Shown piece by piece: positions 7,182 through 14,148 of a stretch of DNA of 15,082 bases; position 1 is the first letter of the stretch, and each line of letters starts with the position of its first letter. The notes under the pieces were generated by a model. That model was given only the letters and a program-made list of their open reading frames with translations. It had not been told where the DNA came from and ran no database searches. Source of the DNA: Sulfurovum sp. (GTDB lineage Bacteria; Campylobacterota; Campylobacteria; Campylobacterales; Sulfurovaceae); assembly GCA_022729615.1 (NCBI GenBank), contig DZAQ01000025.1:1-15082 (forward strand), in the 5' to 3' direction. The position numbers and the translations under genes are program-made.

Positions 7182-8810
7182 ATGAGTCTCCTAAAACAAT
7201 CTATTTTTCTCTCTCTTCTTCTGCTCTCCTCATCTTTTGCCCAGCACCCTGCCGATCTCATTATCCCAAAACCGCAAAGCATACAAAACCTTCAAGGAGA
7301 GTTTTCTCTCAACACCCAAACAGCCTATTGCAGCGACTCTCTCCTCGCAAATAATGCTCTGAATTATCTGCAATCACACCTCAAACAAAGCAGCCGCTAT
7401 ACACTCCAAAAAGGCTCTTGCGGCGGTGACAATACGATCCGCTTTGAGTACGCTCAAGGCAAATTTCCCAAACAAGAAGCCTATAGACTCCATATCGAGA
7501 GCCGATCGGTCACGATCACGGCAGGCGATGAAGCCGGTTTTTTTTATGGGATTATCTCCATGATGCAGTTGATGGATGCGGCGATCTGGCAAACCACAAG
7601 CCTGCCAAACGCTCCGCGATCATGGCTGCTTCCTGCGTGCCTCATAGAGGATTATCCCCGTTTTGAGTGGAGAGGCATGATGCTCGATAGTGCGCGCAAC
7701 TTCTTTGAGGTATCCTATATCAAAAAATTTATTGACCGCATGGCACAATACAAACTCAACCGTTTTCATTGGCACCTCAGCGATGACGAGGGGTGGAGGA
7801 TCGAGATCACACACTACCCTCTGCTCACACAGATCGGCGCCAAGAGAGGCGATGGCACCAAACTCCCATACTCGGCTTTCCCCACAATGAAAGGGGCTAG
7901 AAGAGGCGTAGAGTCCGGATACTATACGCAGCAAGAGATCCGAGAGATAGTCGCCTATGCCAAAGCAAGATCTATCGAGATCCTCCCCGAGATCGATCTG
8001 CCGGCACACTCCAAAGCAGCCGTCACCGCCTACCCCGATCTGCTTCTCGACCCGCTCGATACAAGCGAATTTCGATCAGTTCAGCAGATAAGCGACAACA
8101 CCATCAATCCCGCACTCCAAAGCAGCTACATATTTATAGATCAAGTTATTAGCGAATTGGCGAGACTTTTTCCTTTTGGATATATCCATATCGGCGGTGA
8201 CGAGATACCCAAAGGGGCATGGCAAAAATCTCCCGCCGTTGCCAAACTCATACAAAAAGAGGGACTCAAAAGTCTCAATGATGTCAAGGGGTACTTTTTT
8301 GAGAGAGTTGATGAGATCCTTGCAAAACATCATCGCACGATGATAGCATGGGAAGAGGCTTCGCAGGCGGAAGCAAAACTGAGAAAAGAGACCCGATTTA
8401 TGGCTTGGAAGAGTCCAAAAAGCGGAGAAAAATTGGTTCAAAAATCGCGTCAAGTCATCATGACTCCGGTGCAGTATCTCTATTTTGATCAGCAGTATAT
8501 CACAGACAAAAAGGAACCGGGACACACTTGGTCATCTCCGGTGAGTACCCAAAAAGTTTACTCTTTCGGATCTGTCGCCAACTCCCCATATCTCAAAGGA
8601 GTCCAAGCCTCTCTCTGGTCTGAAAGACTTTTTAGCGAAAAAATAGCAGACTATATGGTGTGGCCAAGAGCGCTTGCCCTGAGCGAGATCGCGTGGAGCG
8701 ACAAAAAAAGGCTTGATTGGGAAGATTTCAAAATACGCGCATACACCTATGGCATAGAGCGGCTCAAGGTACAAAAAATCAATTTTCGCAAGTCAAACAG
8801 ATCGGACTAG
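7182..8810 (+). CDS. Secreted GH20 beta-N-acetylhexosaminidase
   Basis: The enzyme removes terminal beta-linked N-acetylhexosamine from glycans such as chitin oligomers, glycoconjugates or peptidoglycan fragments. The 542-residue protein begins with a short basic segment, a hydrophobic core and SFA before residue 21, a good signal peptidase I site after A20 with no lipobox cysteine, so it is probably periplasmic or secreted. Residues about 27-150 are the GH20 N-terminal domain and about 155-510 the catalytic barrel. Motifs include WRGMMLD (163-169), FHWHLSDDEGWR (195-206), EIDLPAH (270-276), the catalytic pair D340-E341 in HIGGDE, and W479 in SLWSE. I chose the ATG at 7182 because AAGGA lies about 5 bases upstream; a TTG at 7164 adds six residues before the signal peptide and lacks support. 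It follows hisIE by 21 bases and its stop overlaps that of convergent leuC. Confidence 0.94.
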   Translation: MSLLKQSIFLSLLLLSSSFAQHPADLIIPKPQSIQNLQGEFSLNTQTAYCSDSLLANNALNYLQSHLKQSSRYTLQKGSCGGDNTIRFEYAQGKFPKQEAYRLHIESRSVTITAGDEAGFFYGIISMMQLMDAAIWQTTSLPNAPRSWLLPACLIEDYPRFEWRGMMLDSARNFFEVSYIKKFIDRMAQYKLNRFHWHLSDDEGWRIEITHYPLLTQIGAKRGDGTKLPYSAFPTMKGARRGVESGYYTQQEIREIVAYAKARSIEILPEIDLPAHSKAAVTAYPDLLLDPLDTSEFRSVQQISDNTINPALQSSYIFIDQVISELARLFPFGYIHIGGDEIPKGAWQKSPAVAKLIQKEGLKSLNDVKGYFFERVDEILAKHHRTMIAWEEASQAEAKLRKETRFMAWKSPKSGEKLVQKSRQVIMTPVQYLYFDQQYITDKKEPGHTWSSPVSTQKVYSFGSVANSPYLKGVQASLWSERLFSEKIADYMVWPRALALSEIAWSDKKRLDWEDFKIRAYTYGIERLKVQKINFRKSNRSD

Positions 8811-10087
8811 AGCGCCCTTGGATCGACGATCTTGCCGGCGATCGCCGACGCGGCGGCTACAGCTGAGTTGGCCAAATATATCTCTGAAGTCCTTGCCCCC
8901 ATACGACCTACAAAGTTTCTGTTTGTAGTCGCCACACAGCGCTCGCCATCGCCGAGAATCCCCATATATCCACCCAAGCAAGCCCCACAAGTGGGATTGC
9001 TCACGACCGCTCCCGCTTCGATGAGGATATCGATAAGTCCCTCATGCTGAGCCTGCATCAATATCTTTTGAGTTGCCGGAGTCACGATCATGCGGGTATG
9101 TCTGGCAACCCTTTTGCCCTTCATGATCTGTGCAGCGATCCTCAGATCTTCGATTCGGCCATTGGTGCAAGAACCTATCATCACCTGATCTATTTTCAGA
9201 TCATCTGCAACCGCCTGTTCGACCGGCTTGCCGTTGGATGGCAAAAACGGATAGGCGATAACCGGCGAGAGATGCGCAACATCGATATGCACCACTTGAC
9301 AATACCGGGCATCGCTGTCAGAGGCGAATATCTTGGGCTCGGCGCGCAAGCCTCCATTGACTGCCGCTCGTTCATCAAGATAGCTTTGTGTCACCTCATC
9401 GACAGCGATAATGCCGGACTTCGCACCCGCTTCGATCGCCATATTGCACATCGAAAAACGATCCGACATTCCAAGATAGGCGATCGTATCTCCTGTAAAC
9501 TCAAGCGTCTTATAAAGCGCCCCATCCACCCCCAAGATACGAATAAGCTCAAGGATGATATCTTTGCCGTAGATATGCTTTGCGGGTTTCCCGCTCAAAA
9601 CCACCTTGATCGACTCAGGCACTTTAAACCAATTCCCCCCGGTGATCATCCCAAACGCAAGATCCGTACTCCCCATCCCTGTACTAAAAGCGCCCAATGC
9701 GCCATGCGTACAGGTATGGCTATCTGCACCGATGATCACATCTCCCGGGATCACAAGTCCCTTTTCCGGAAGCAAAGCATGCTCTATCCCCATATCTTTT
9801 TCATCAAAAAAGTATTTTAGATCATGTTTATAGGCAAATTCTCTGCTGATTTTTGCCTGATTTGCCGATGCGATATCTTTGGCAGGGATATAGTGATCCA
9901 TAACGATACTAAAGCTATCGGGTCTTGCCAGCTTCTGCGCCCCGCTCTCCTCAAACGCCTTGATAGAGATCGGTGTCGTGATGTCGTTGCCGATGATCAT
10001 ATCGATATCGACCCTCACGATCTCACCTGCTCTCACTTCACGCCCGGCATGGTCAGAAAATATCTTCTCTGTAATGGTTTGTCCCAT
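8807..10087 (-). CDS. leuC: 3-isopropylmalate dehydratase large subunit (aconitase family)
   Basis: LeuC, with the small subunit LeuD, isomerises 2- to 3-isopropylmalate in leucine synthesis using a 4Fe-4S cluster. The 426-residue length matches the shorter LeuC type rather than the roughly 470-residue enterobacterial type. Cluster ligands are C307 in IGSCTNG and C367 and C370 in PTCGAC; other landmarks are ADSHTCTHGALGAFSTGMGS at 121-140 and NRNFVGRMG at 389-397. Homoaconitase and dimethylmalate dehydratase belong to the same HACN group, so the exact substrate is inferred. The ATG at 10087 has AAGGAT about 5 bases upstream and a minus-strand TATAAT at 10117-10122. No leuD gene is next to it: downstream it runs into the hexosaminidase gene, sharing a CTAG at the stops, and upstream it diverges from the NFACT gene. 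Confidence 0.92.
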   Translation of the reverse strand: MGQTITEKIFSDHAGREVRAGEIVRVDIDMIIGNDITTPISIKAFEESGAQKLARPDSFSIVMDHYIPAKDIASANQAKISREFAYKHDLKYFFDEKDMGIEHALLPEKGLVIPGDVIIGADSHTCTHGALGAFSTGMGSTDLAFGMITGGNWFKVPESIKVVLSGKPAKHIYGKDIILELIRILGVDGALYKTLEFTGDTIAYLGMSDRFSMCNMAIEAGAKSGIIAVDEVTQSYLDERAAVNGGLRAEPKIFASDSDARYCQVVHIDVAHLSPVIAYPFLPSNGKPVEQAVADDLKIDQVMIGSCTNGRIEDLRIAAQIMKGKRVARHTRMIVTPATQKILMQAQHEGLIDILIEAGAVVSNPTCGACLGGYMGILGDGERCVATTNRNFVGRMGARTSEIYLANSAVAAASAIAGKIVDPRAL

Positions 10088-10116
10088 ACTCTATCCTTAA
10101 CTCTAAATATGGCGTG

Positions 10117-10128
10117 ATTATACCCAAA
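10117..10128 (-). promoter_or_regulatory. Putative extended -10 promoter of leuC
   Basis: On the minus strand this reads TTTGGGTATAAT, with the TATAAT hexamer at 10117-10122 and G at -14. Transcription would start near 10110, about 22 bases before the leuC ATG. Confidence 0.62.
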
Positions 10129-10163
10129 TGCGATGAAAAGCTCCAAACAAGCGCTAACGCATT

Positions 10164-10175
10164 TTTGGGTAGAAT
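10164..10175 (+). promoter_or_regulatory. Putative extended -10 promoter of the NFACT gene
   Basis: TTTGGGTAGAAT, with hexamer TAGAAT at 10170-10175, is almost identical to the divergent leuC box 41 bases away. Transcription would start near 10182, followed by GAAGG at 10196-10200 and the ATG at 10208. It argues against the longer frame that opens at 10133. Confidence 0.6.
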
Positions 10176-10207
10176 ACAGCTTTGCTCGATACCATCGAAG
10201 GTTCCCT

Positions 10208-11551
10208 ATGAAACTCTTTCAACTCCAAGCTATTGCAAGCCATTTAAATAATTTCAACTTCATTAGCCGTGCGAGACGCATCGAGGACAATACGCTGGAG
10301 CTTCTCTTTGACAAACGGCATAGCTATTTTTTCAATATGACAAGAGGGCAAAGCTTCATCTACAAAGCCCCGTCCGCCAAACCCGTACAAACCTACAATG
10401 CCCCCTTTGACGCGCTTTTGCACTCGCTTGTTTCTGCTTCGAAGCTCATCAGGGTGACAACCCCAAATGAGGATCGAATTCTCCGTTTTGAGCTGACTCC
10501 AAAAAGCAGTTACAAAGAGATGAAAATATTTTTACAACTCGAATTTACAGGCAAAAATACCAACGCTATTCTCATCGATGAGAATGAAACGGTTATTGAG
10601 GCGCTCAGACATGTCGATGCCCAAAGCTCTTTTCGTGTGATTCGGCCTGGGGTAGAGCTGCTCAATATTCCGCCTCTCAAGCAAAGTCAAACTACAGAGA
10701 CATTAACCGATGTTGAGGGATATCTCGAGGAGCTCTATAGGCAAACTCAAATCAGACAGCTTGAAAAACTGAGGCAAGAGAAACTCACTCTTACGCTGAA
10801 AAAGATCGACAAACTTACTCAACTCCTTCAAGCCCTCCCCAATCAGGAGGATTTGAGGCTGCGGTCTCAAGAGTACCAAAACTACGCCCATATCATCCTC
10901 GCCAATCTCCATCAAATCAAATCATACGATACAAGGATCTCAACTTTGGACTTTGCAGGCGATCCCATAACCATCGAACTCCCGAAAAATATCAAAACCA
11001 ACCGAATGGGCGATTATTTTTTCAATCTCTCCAAAAGAGCTAAAAACAAAGCAAAAAATATCCATATAGAAGAGGAAAATCTCAAGAGCCAAAAAGCCTT
11101 TTACGAAAATATCGCTTTTGCTATCACGCATGCCAAAGAGCCCAGCGAAATAGAACTGCTTGTACCCAAAAGAGGCAAATCCCAACGCAAAAAAGAGAAA
11201 CTTAAAGATGGGGAACTCTTTTGGATAGAGGACTACAAGGTATATGTAGGACGCAATAGCAATGAGAACCAAAAGCTCCTGGGTATCGCCAAAGCAAATG
11301 ATCTTTGGATGCACATAAGGGATATTCCTTCAAGTCATGTCATCATTCGCACCGACAAACAAAATCTTCCTGCTAGCGTCATTGAGGCTGCCGCCAAACT
11401 CTGTGTCGATTTTTCGGTACAAAATCCCGGAGAGTATGAGGTGGACTACACCAAACGAAAATTCGTGAAGCTCCAAGAGGGCTCCGGCGTCCTCTACAAC
11501 AAATACGATACGCTCAGGGTCCGCAAAGAGGGTATTGAGATACGAGAATAA
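10208..11551 (+). CDS. NFACT family protein (RqcH/FbpA-like, ribosome quality control candidate)
   Basis: The 447-residue protein has an NFACT-N-like region (about 1-150), a lysine- and leucine-rich coiled-coil region (about 165-310) and an NFACT-R domain (about 335-435) with VYVGRNSNEN, LWMHIRDIPSSHVI and a conserved KxVKL-type end. The D89-R90 pair in NEDRILRF corresponds to the Asp-Arg motif needed by RqcH/Rqc2 to recruit tRNA for C-terminal tailing of stalled chains on large ribosomal subunits. The protein is shorter than the roughly 570-residue Bacillus RqcH and the helix-hairpin-helix section seems reduced, so activity is inferred. Older annotations call such proteins fibronectin-binding; there is no signal peptide here, which disfavours a surface role. 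The ATG at 10208 has GAAGG 7 bases upstream. The gene lies before cdsA as, from memory, Cj1349c does in Campylobacter. Confidence 0.85.
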   Translation: MKLFQLQAIASHLNNFNFISRARRIEDNTLELLFDKRHSYFFNMTRGQSFIYKAPSAKPVQTYNAPFDALLHSLVSASKLIRVTTPNEDRILRFELTPKSSYKEMKIFLQLEFTGKNTNAILIDENETVIEALRHVDAQSSFRVIRPGVELLNIPPLKQSQTTETLTDVEGYLEELYRQTQIRQLEKLRQEKLTLTLKKIDKLTQLLQALPNQEDLRLRSQEYQNYAHIILANLHQIKSYDTRISTLDFAGDPITIELPKNIKTNRMGDYFFNLSKRAKNKAKNIHIEEENLKSQKAFYENIAFAITHAKEPSEIELLVPKRGKSQRKKEKLKDGELFWIEDYKVYVGRNSNENQKLLGIAKANDLWMHIRDIPSSHVIIRTDKQNLPASVIEAAAKLCVDFSVQNPGEYEVDYTKRKFVKLQEGSGVLYNKYDTLRVRKEGIEIRE

Positions 11552-11568
11552 CAAGATTTTTTTGTTAT
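11548..11568. promoter_or_regulatory. AT-rich inverted repeat spanning the NFACT stop and the cdsA -10 box
   Basis: ATAACAA at 11548-11554 pairs perfectly with TTGTTAT at 11562-11568 around a T-rich seven-base loop. It includes the NFACT stop codon (11549-11551) and part of the TATAAT at 11566-11571. It could be a weak terminator or an operator; an AT-rich chance match is also possible. Confidence 0.3.
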
Positions 11569-11571
11569 AAT
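11557..11571 (+). promoter_or_regulatory. Putative promoter upstream of cdsA
   Basis: A run of seven T, then GT and a perfect TATAAT at 11566-11571, with TGT in the extended -10 position. This is the classic Campylobacterota sigma-70 form. Transcription would start near 11578, which leaves an unusually long leader of about 195 bases before the cdsA ATG, occupied by palindromic repeats. Confidence 0.6.
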
Positions 11572-11613
11572 CGTCTTTGTTGAGATTTCTGATCGGTCAT
11601 TTACGAACCAAAC

Positions 11614-11680
11614 CGTCATCCTCAGGCTTGAGTGGGGATTCATCGTTAAAAAGTGGATTTCTGCCTTCGCAGGAGTGACG
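11614..11680. repeat. REP-like palindromic element, first unit
   Basis: CGTCA at 11614-11618 and TGACG at 11676-11680 form outer arms. Inside them lie two hairpins: CTCA 11621-11624 with TGAG 11629-11632, and TTCTGC 11659-11664 with GCAGGA 11669-11674 (one G-T pair). GTGGGGATT and GTGGATT recur between them. The overall design (CGTCAT...GGATT...GGATTTCTGCC...GGAGTGACG) resembles dispersed extragenic palindromes found in many bacterial genomes; that resemblance is from memory. It carries no reading frame. Confidence 0.6.
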
Positions 11681-11690
11681 AAGAGCTGAC

Positions 11691-11721
11691 ATTGCGAGCG
11701 AAGCGCGGCAATCTGAATTGC
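11691..11721. repeat. REP-like palindromic element, second unit
   Basis: Three alternating arms, ATTGC at 11691-11695, GCAAT at 11708-11712 and ATTGC at 11717-11721, can form two mutually exclusive hairpins. The first encloses GAGCGAAGCGCG. The block at 11691-11713 resembles a sequence dispersed between genes in many bacteria, as I recall it. It begins 11 bases after the first palindromic unit, and the two may be one composite element. Confidence 0.6.
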
Positions 11722-11772
11722 AACAGAAAGTTTCATAACCACTACACAACTCTACTTTAAAAGTGAGAAAAA

Positions 11773-12531
11773 ATGACTAAAATTTTCACAGACCACCAAG
11801 CTAGATGGATCACCGGTATCGCTCTTTTGGCAGTTGTCGGTCTGATCGGCTGGATAGATAATTTTTTTATTATGTGGAGCTTTTTGGGCTTGATCTATAT
11901 TTTTGCTTTTTATGAAGCGATGCAGCTTTTTCGTCTTCAAAGCGCTGCAATGTACTTTTGGGCGCTGCTGCTTTGGGTTTTTGCCTACTTCTATCCCAAT
12001 CCCGATGATCTCTTTTTTCTCTTTATGGTGCTTTTTGGCGGGACTCTTGCCTACACACACAACTTCAACCCCCGATTGATGCTCCCGTTTCTCTATCCTG
12101 TCAGCGGGATTCTCTTCTTTCTTATCCTCTACCAAGATTTCGGTATCGAAGCGATGATATGGCTTTTGGTGACAGTAGCCGTTACCGATATAGGCGCATT
12201 TCTCGTGGGCAAACAGATCGGCAAAACCAAATTTTCAGATACTTCGCCCAACAAAACTATCGAGGGGGTTCTCGGCGGTCTCATACTCGCGACTCTTGCC
12301 GGAACATATGCAGGACTCTATATTGCCCCTTTTTGGACAGCGCTTTTCGTGACGCTCTTCACCTCTGTCGCATCGATATTCGGCGATCTTTTTGAGAGTT
12401 ATCTCAAGCGCCAAGCCGGAGTCAAAGATAGCGGCGATCTCTTGCCCGGACACGGAGGGATTCTCGATCGTATCGACGGCTATCTCTTTGGCGCCATTGT
12501 CATGGTTGTCGCGATGCGGGCATTTTTTTGA
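11773..12531 (+). CDS. cdsA: Phosphatidate cytidylyltransferase (CDP-diglyceride synthase)
   Basis: CdsA makes CDP-diacylglycerol from phosphatidate and CTP at the inner membrane, the branch point for bacterial phospholipids. The 252-residue protein has about seven hydrophobic segments. The diagnostic features are TDIGAFLVGKQIGKTKF at 138-154, SPNKTIEG at 158-165, and the family signature SYLKRQAGVKDSGDLLPGHG at 209-228, which continues with GILDRIDG to 236. These hold the lysines and aspartates of the active site, and all look intact. The ATG at 11773 has only a weak GTGAG ahead of it. The gene heads a compact cluster: its TGA overlaps the dxr ATG by one base (TGATG). The nearest clear promoter is at 11557-11571, separated by palindromic repeats; a weaker promoter inside the gap cannot be excluded. 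Confidence 0.95.
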   Translation: MTKIFTDHQARWITGIALLAVVGLIGWIDNFFIMWSFLGLIYIFAFYEAMQLFRLQSAAMYFWALLLWVFAYFYPNPDDLFFLFMVLFGGTLAYTHNFNPRLMLPFLYPVSGILFFLILYQDFGIEAMIWLLVTVAVTDIGAFLVGKQIGKTKFSDTSPNKTIEGVLGGLILATLAGTYAGLYIAPFWTALFVTLFTSVASIFGDLFESYLKRQAGVKDSGDLLPGHGGILDRIDGYLFGAIVMVVAMRAFF

Positions 12532-13610
12532 TGCAAGAATCGATCGTTGTATTGGGCTCGACAGGCTCGATCGGCGTCAATACGCTTCAAGTCGCCTCAA
12601 AATTTAATATTCCGATAGAGGCGCTTGTAGGCGGTCGAAATCTTGCGCTTCTGGGTGAGCAGATAGCTAGGCACAAGCCAAAATATGTCGCTATTGCCGA
12701 TGCAAAAGATCGCGACAGCATCGATCATCCTGAAGTTTTGTGTGGTGCGGAGGGTATCCTCGAGCTTTTGGAACGAACCCAAAGCAAGAGAGTCGTCAAT
12801 GCACTCGTAGGATATGCAGGGTTGGCGCCGACACTTAGAGCCATCGAGCTTGGCAAAAGAGTGGCTCTCGCCAACAAAGAGTCTTTGGTGGTAGCAGGCG
12901 AATTTATCGATATGAAGCAAATTACTCCTATCGACAGCGAGCATTTCGGACTCTGGTATCTTTTGGGAGATCGACCATTTCACAAACTCTATATCACTGC
13001 CAGCGGCGGGGCGTTTCGCGACTGGGAGAGGGATGCTATCGCAACCGCCTCATTTGAGGATGCGCTTCGGCACCCCAATTGGTCCATGGGCAACAAAATC
13101 ACTATCGACTCGGCAACCATGACCAATAAGCTCTTTGAGATTCTTGAGGCAAAATGGCTCTTTGGGAGCAGTGACATCGATGCCGTCATAGAGCGCCGTT
13201 CGATCATCCATGCGCTCGCCCAATTCAAAGACGGCTCCACAACTGCCCATTTTGCAAGCGCCGATATGAAACTCCCTATCGCCTTTGCACTGCAAGGCAG
13301 CATAACCGAGGAGATTCTCCCGCCGCTTGATCTGCTTGAGCTTGGAGAGATGCGGTTTGAAACTATCACATCAGACAAATATCCGATATGGCAGATCAAA
13401 GAACATCTCCTCCAAAACCCGCATCTAGGTGTCGTCGTCAATGCCGCCAACGAAGAGGCGATCAAACGATTTGAGAGTGGCAAAAATAGTTTTTTCGGTA
13501 TCGCGGATCAAGTTTTGGATGCCTATAGCTGCTTTGGAAACCATCATGCAAAAAGTATTGATGATATCATCACCATCGACAAAGAGGTAAGAGCCTATGT
13601 CTGCAAATAG
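12531..13610 (+). CDS. dxr: 1-deoxy-D-xylulose 5-phosphate reductoisomerase
   Basis: Dxr converts deoxyxylulose phosphate to methylerythritol phosphate with NADPH, the committed step of non-mevalonate isoprenoid synthesis. The 359-residue protein is slightly shorter than the Escherichia coli enzyme, as is usual in this phylum. Landmarks are the NADPH loop GSTGSIG at 9-15, ALANKES at 112-118, metal ligands D135 and E137 in PIDSEH, S158 in TASGG, the flexible loop HPNWSMG at 181-187, and N199, K200 and E203 in the ATMTNKLFE segment. All substrate and metal residues I can place are present. I chose the ATG at 12531, which shares its A with the cdsA stop, over the TTG at 12528, which lies inside cdsA and adds one residue. 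The 3' end overlaps the next gene by 14 bases. Confidence 0.96.
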   Translation: MQESIVVLGSTGSIGVNTLQVASKFNIPIEALVGGRNLALLGEQIARHKPKYVAIADAKDRDSIDHPEVLCGAEGILELLERTQSKRVVNALVGYAGLAPTLRAIELGKRVALANKESLVVAGEFIDMKQITPIDSEHFGLWYLLGDRPFHKLYITASGGAFRDWERDAIATASFEDALRHPNWSMGNKITIDSATMTNKLFEILEAKWLFGSSDIDAVIERRSIIHALAQFKDGSTTAHFASADMKLPIAFALQGSITEEILPPLDLLELGEMRFETITSDKYPIWQIKEHLLQNPHLGVVVNAANEEAIKRFESGKNSFFGIADQVLDAYSCFGNHHAKSIDDIITIDKEVRAYVCK

Positions 13611-14148
13611 CAAACAAAAAGTCCTCATTCTCCACGGCTGGGGCGGAAGTGATGCGCCGCACTGGCAGGCTGAACTTGCCTGCACGATCGCCAGAAACTA
13701 CGGCACGGTAAGTTTTCCTCTGCTGGATAATTGCCACTTCCCGAACAAAAATCGCTGGATGCGGCAGGTAAGCGCCCTGCTTGAATCGTTCCGTCCCGAG
13801 AGTGTCGTGTGCCACTCCCTCGCCAACACCCTTTGGTTTTGGCTCTGTGATGAGGGGAGTATCCGGAGTGTCAAAAATCTCTACTTGGTGGCTCCTCCAA
13901 GTCTCCAAACCCTAGAACCTACCATCAAAACCTTTTTCCCTGCCCCGCTGCCCAAAGAGCTCAAAGCTCAAAAGGTGAAGATGGTAGTCTCAGACAATGA
14001 TCCCTATATGCATCTCGAAGAGGCGAAGATCATCGCGGCACACTATGACATCCCTCTTGAGGTGGTAGAAAACGGCGGGCATCTCAATATCGAAAGCGGC
14101 TACGGCAAATGGAGTCATATCGAAAACCTCATCATGGGATCTGAATGA
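13597..14148 (+). CDS. RBBP9/YdeN-family alpha/beta hydrolase
   Basis: This small serine hydrolase has 183 residues, the usual length for the RBBP9/YdeN family. It opens with VLILHGWGGSDAPHW at 9-23, a hallmark of that family. The likely triad is S74 in VVCHSLAN (a GHSLG-type elbow with cysteine in the first position and alanine in the fifth), D135 in SDNDPY and H162 in NGGHLN. There is no signal peptide or membrane segment, so it is cytoplasmic. Substrates of bacterial members are poorly known, and esterase activity is the usual assumption. The ATG at 13597 lies 14 bases inside dxr, with GAGG 9 bases upstream. Its stop overlaps the tsaD start as ATGA. This tight overlap suggests translational coupling. 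In Campylobacter jejuni, from memory, this position holds pgp1, a peptidoglycan carboxypeptidase gene unrelated to this family. Confidence 0.88.
   Translation: MSANSKQKVLILHGWGGSDAPHWQAELACTIARNYGTVSFPLLDNCHFPNKNRWMRQVSALLESFRPESVVCHSLANTLWFWLCDEGSIRSVKNLYLVAPPSLQTLEPTIKTFFPAPLPKELKAQKVKMVVSDNDPYMHLEEAKIIAAHYDIPLEVVENGGHLNIESGYGKWSHIENLIMGSE

Noticed and set aside
9044..9820. Long plus-strand frame (258 codons) opposite leuC
   Set aside because: It lies wholly antisense to leuC, which has clear cluster cysteines and family motifs. The translation shows no recognisable domain and is typical of antisense shadowing.
10133..10207. Twenty-five-codon N-terminal extension of the NFACT protein
   Set aside because: It covers the promoter-like TTTGGGTAGAAT, and the ATG at 10208 has GAAGG seven bases upstream and begins the conserved region.
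11614..11721. CRISPR array
   Set aside because: There is no regular repeat-spacer periodicity and no cas gene. The repeats are palindromic arms of differing sequence.
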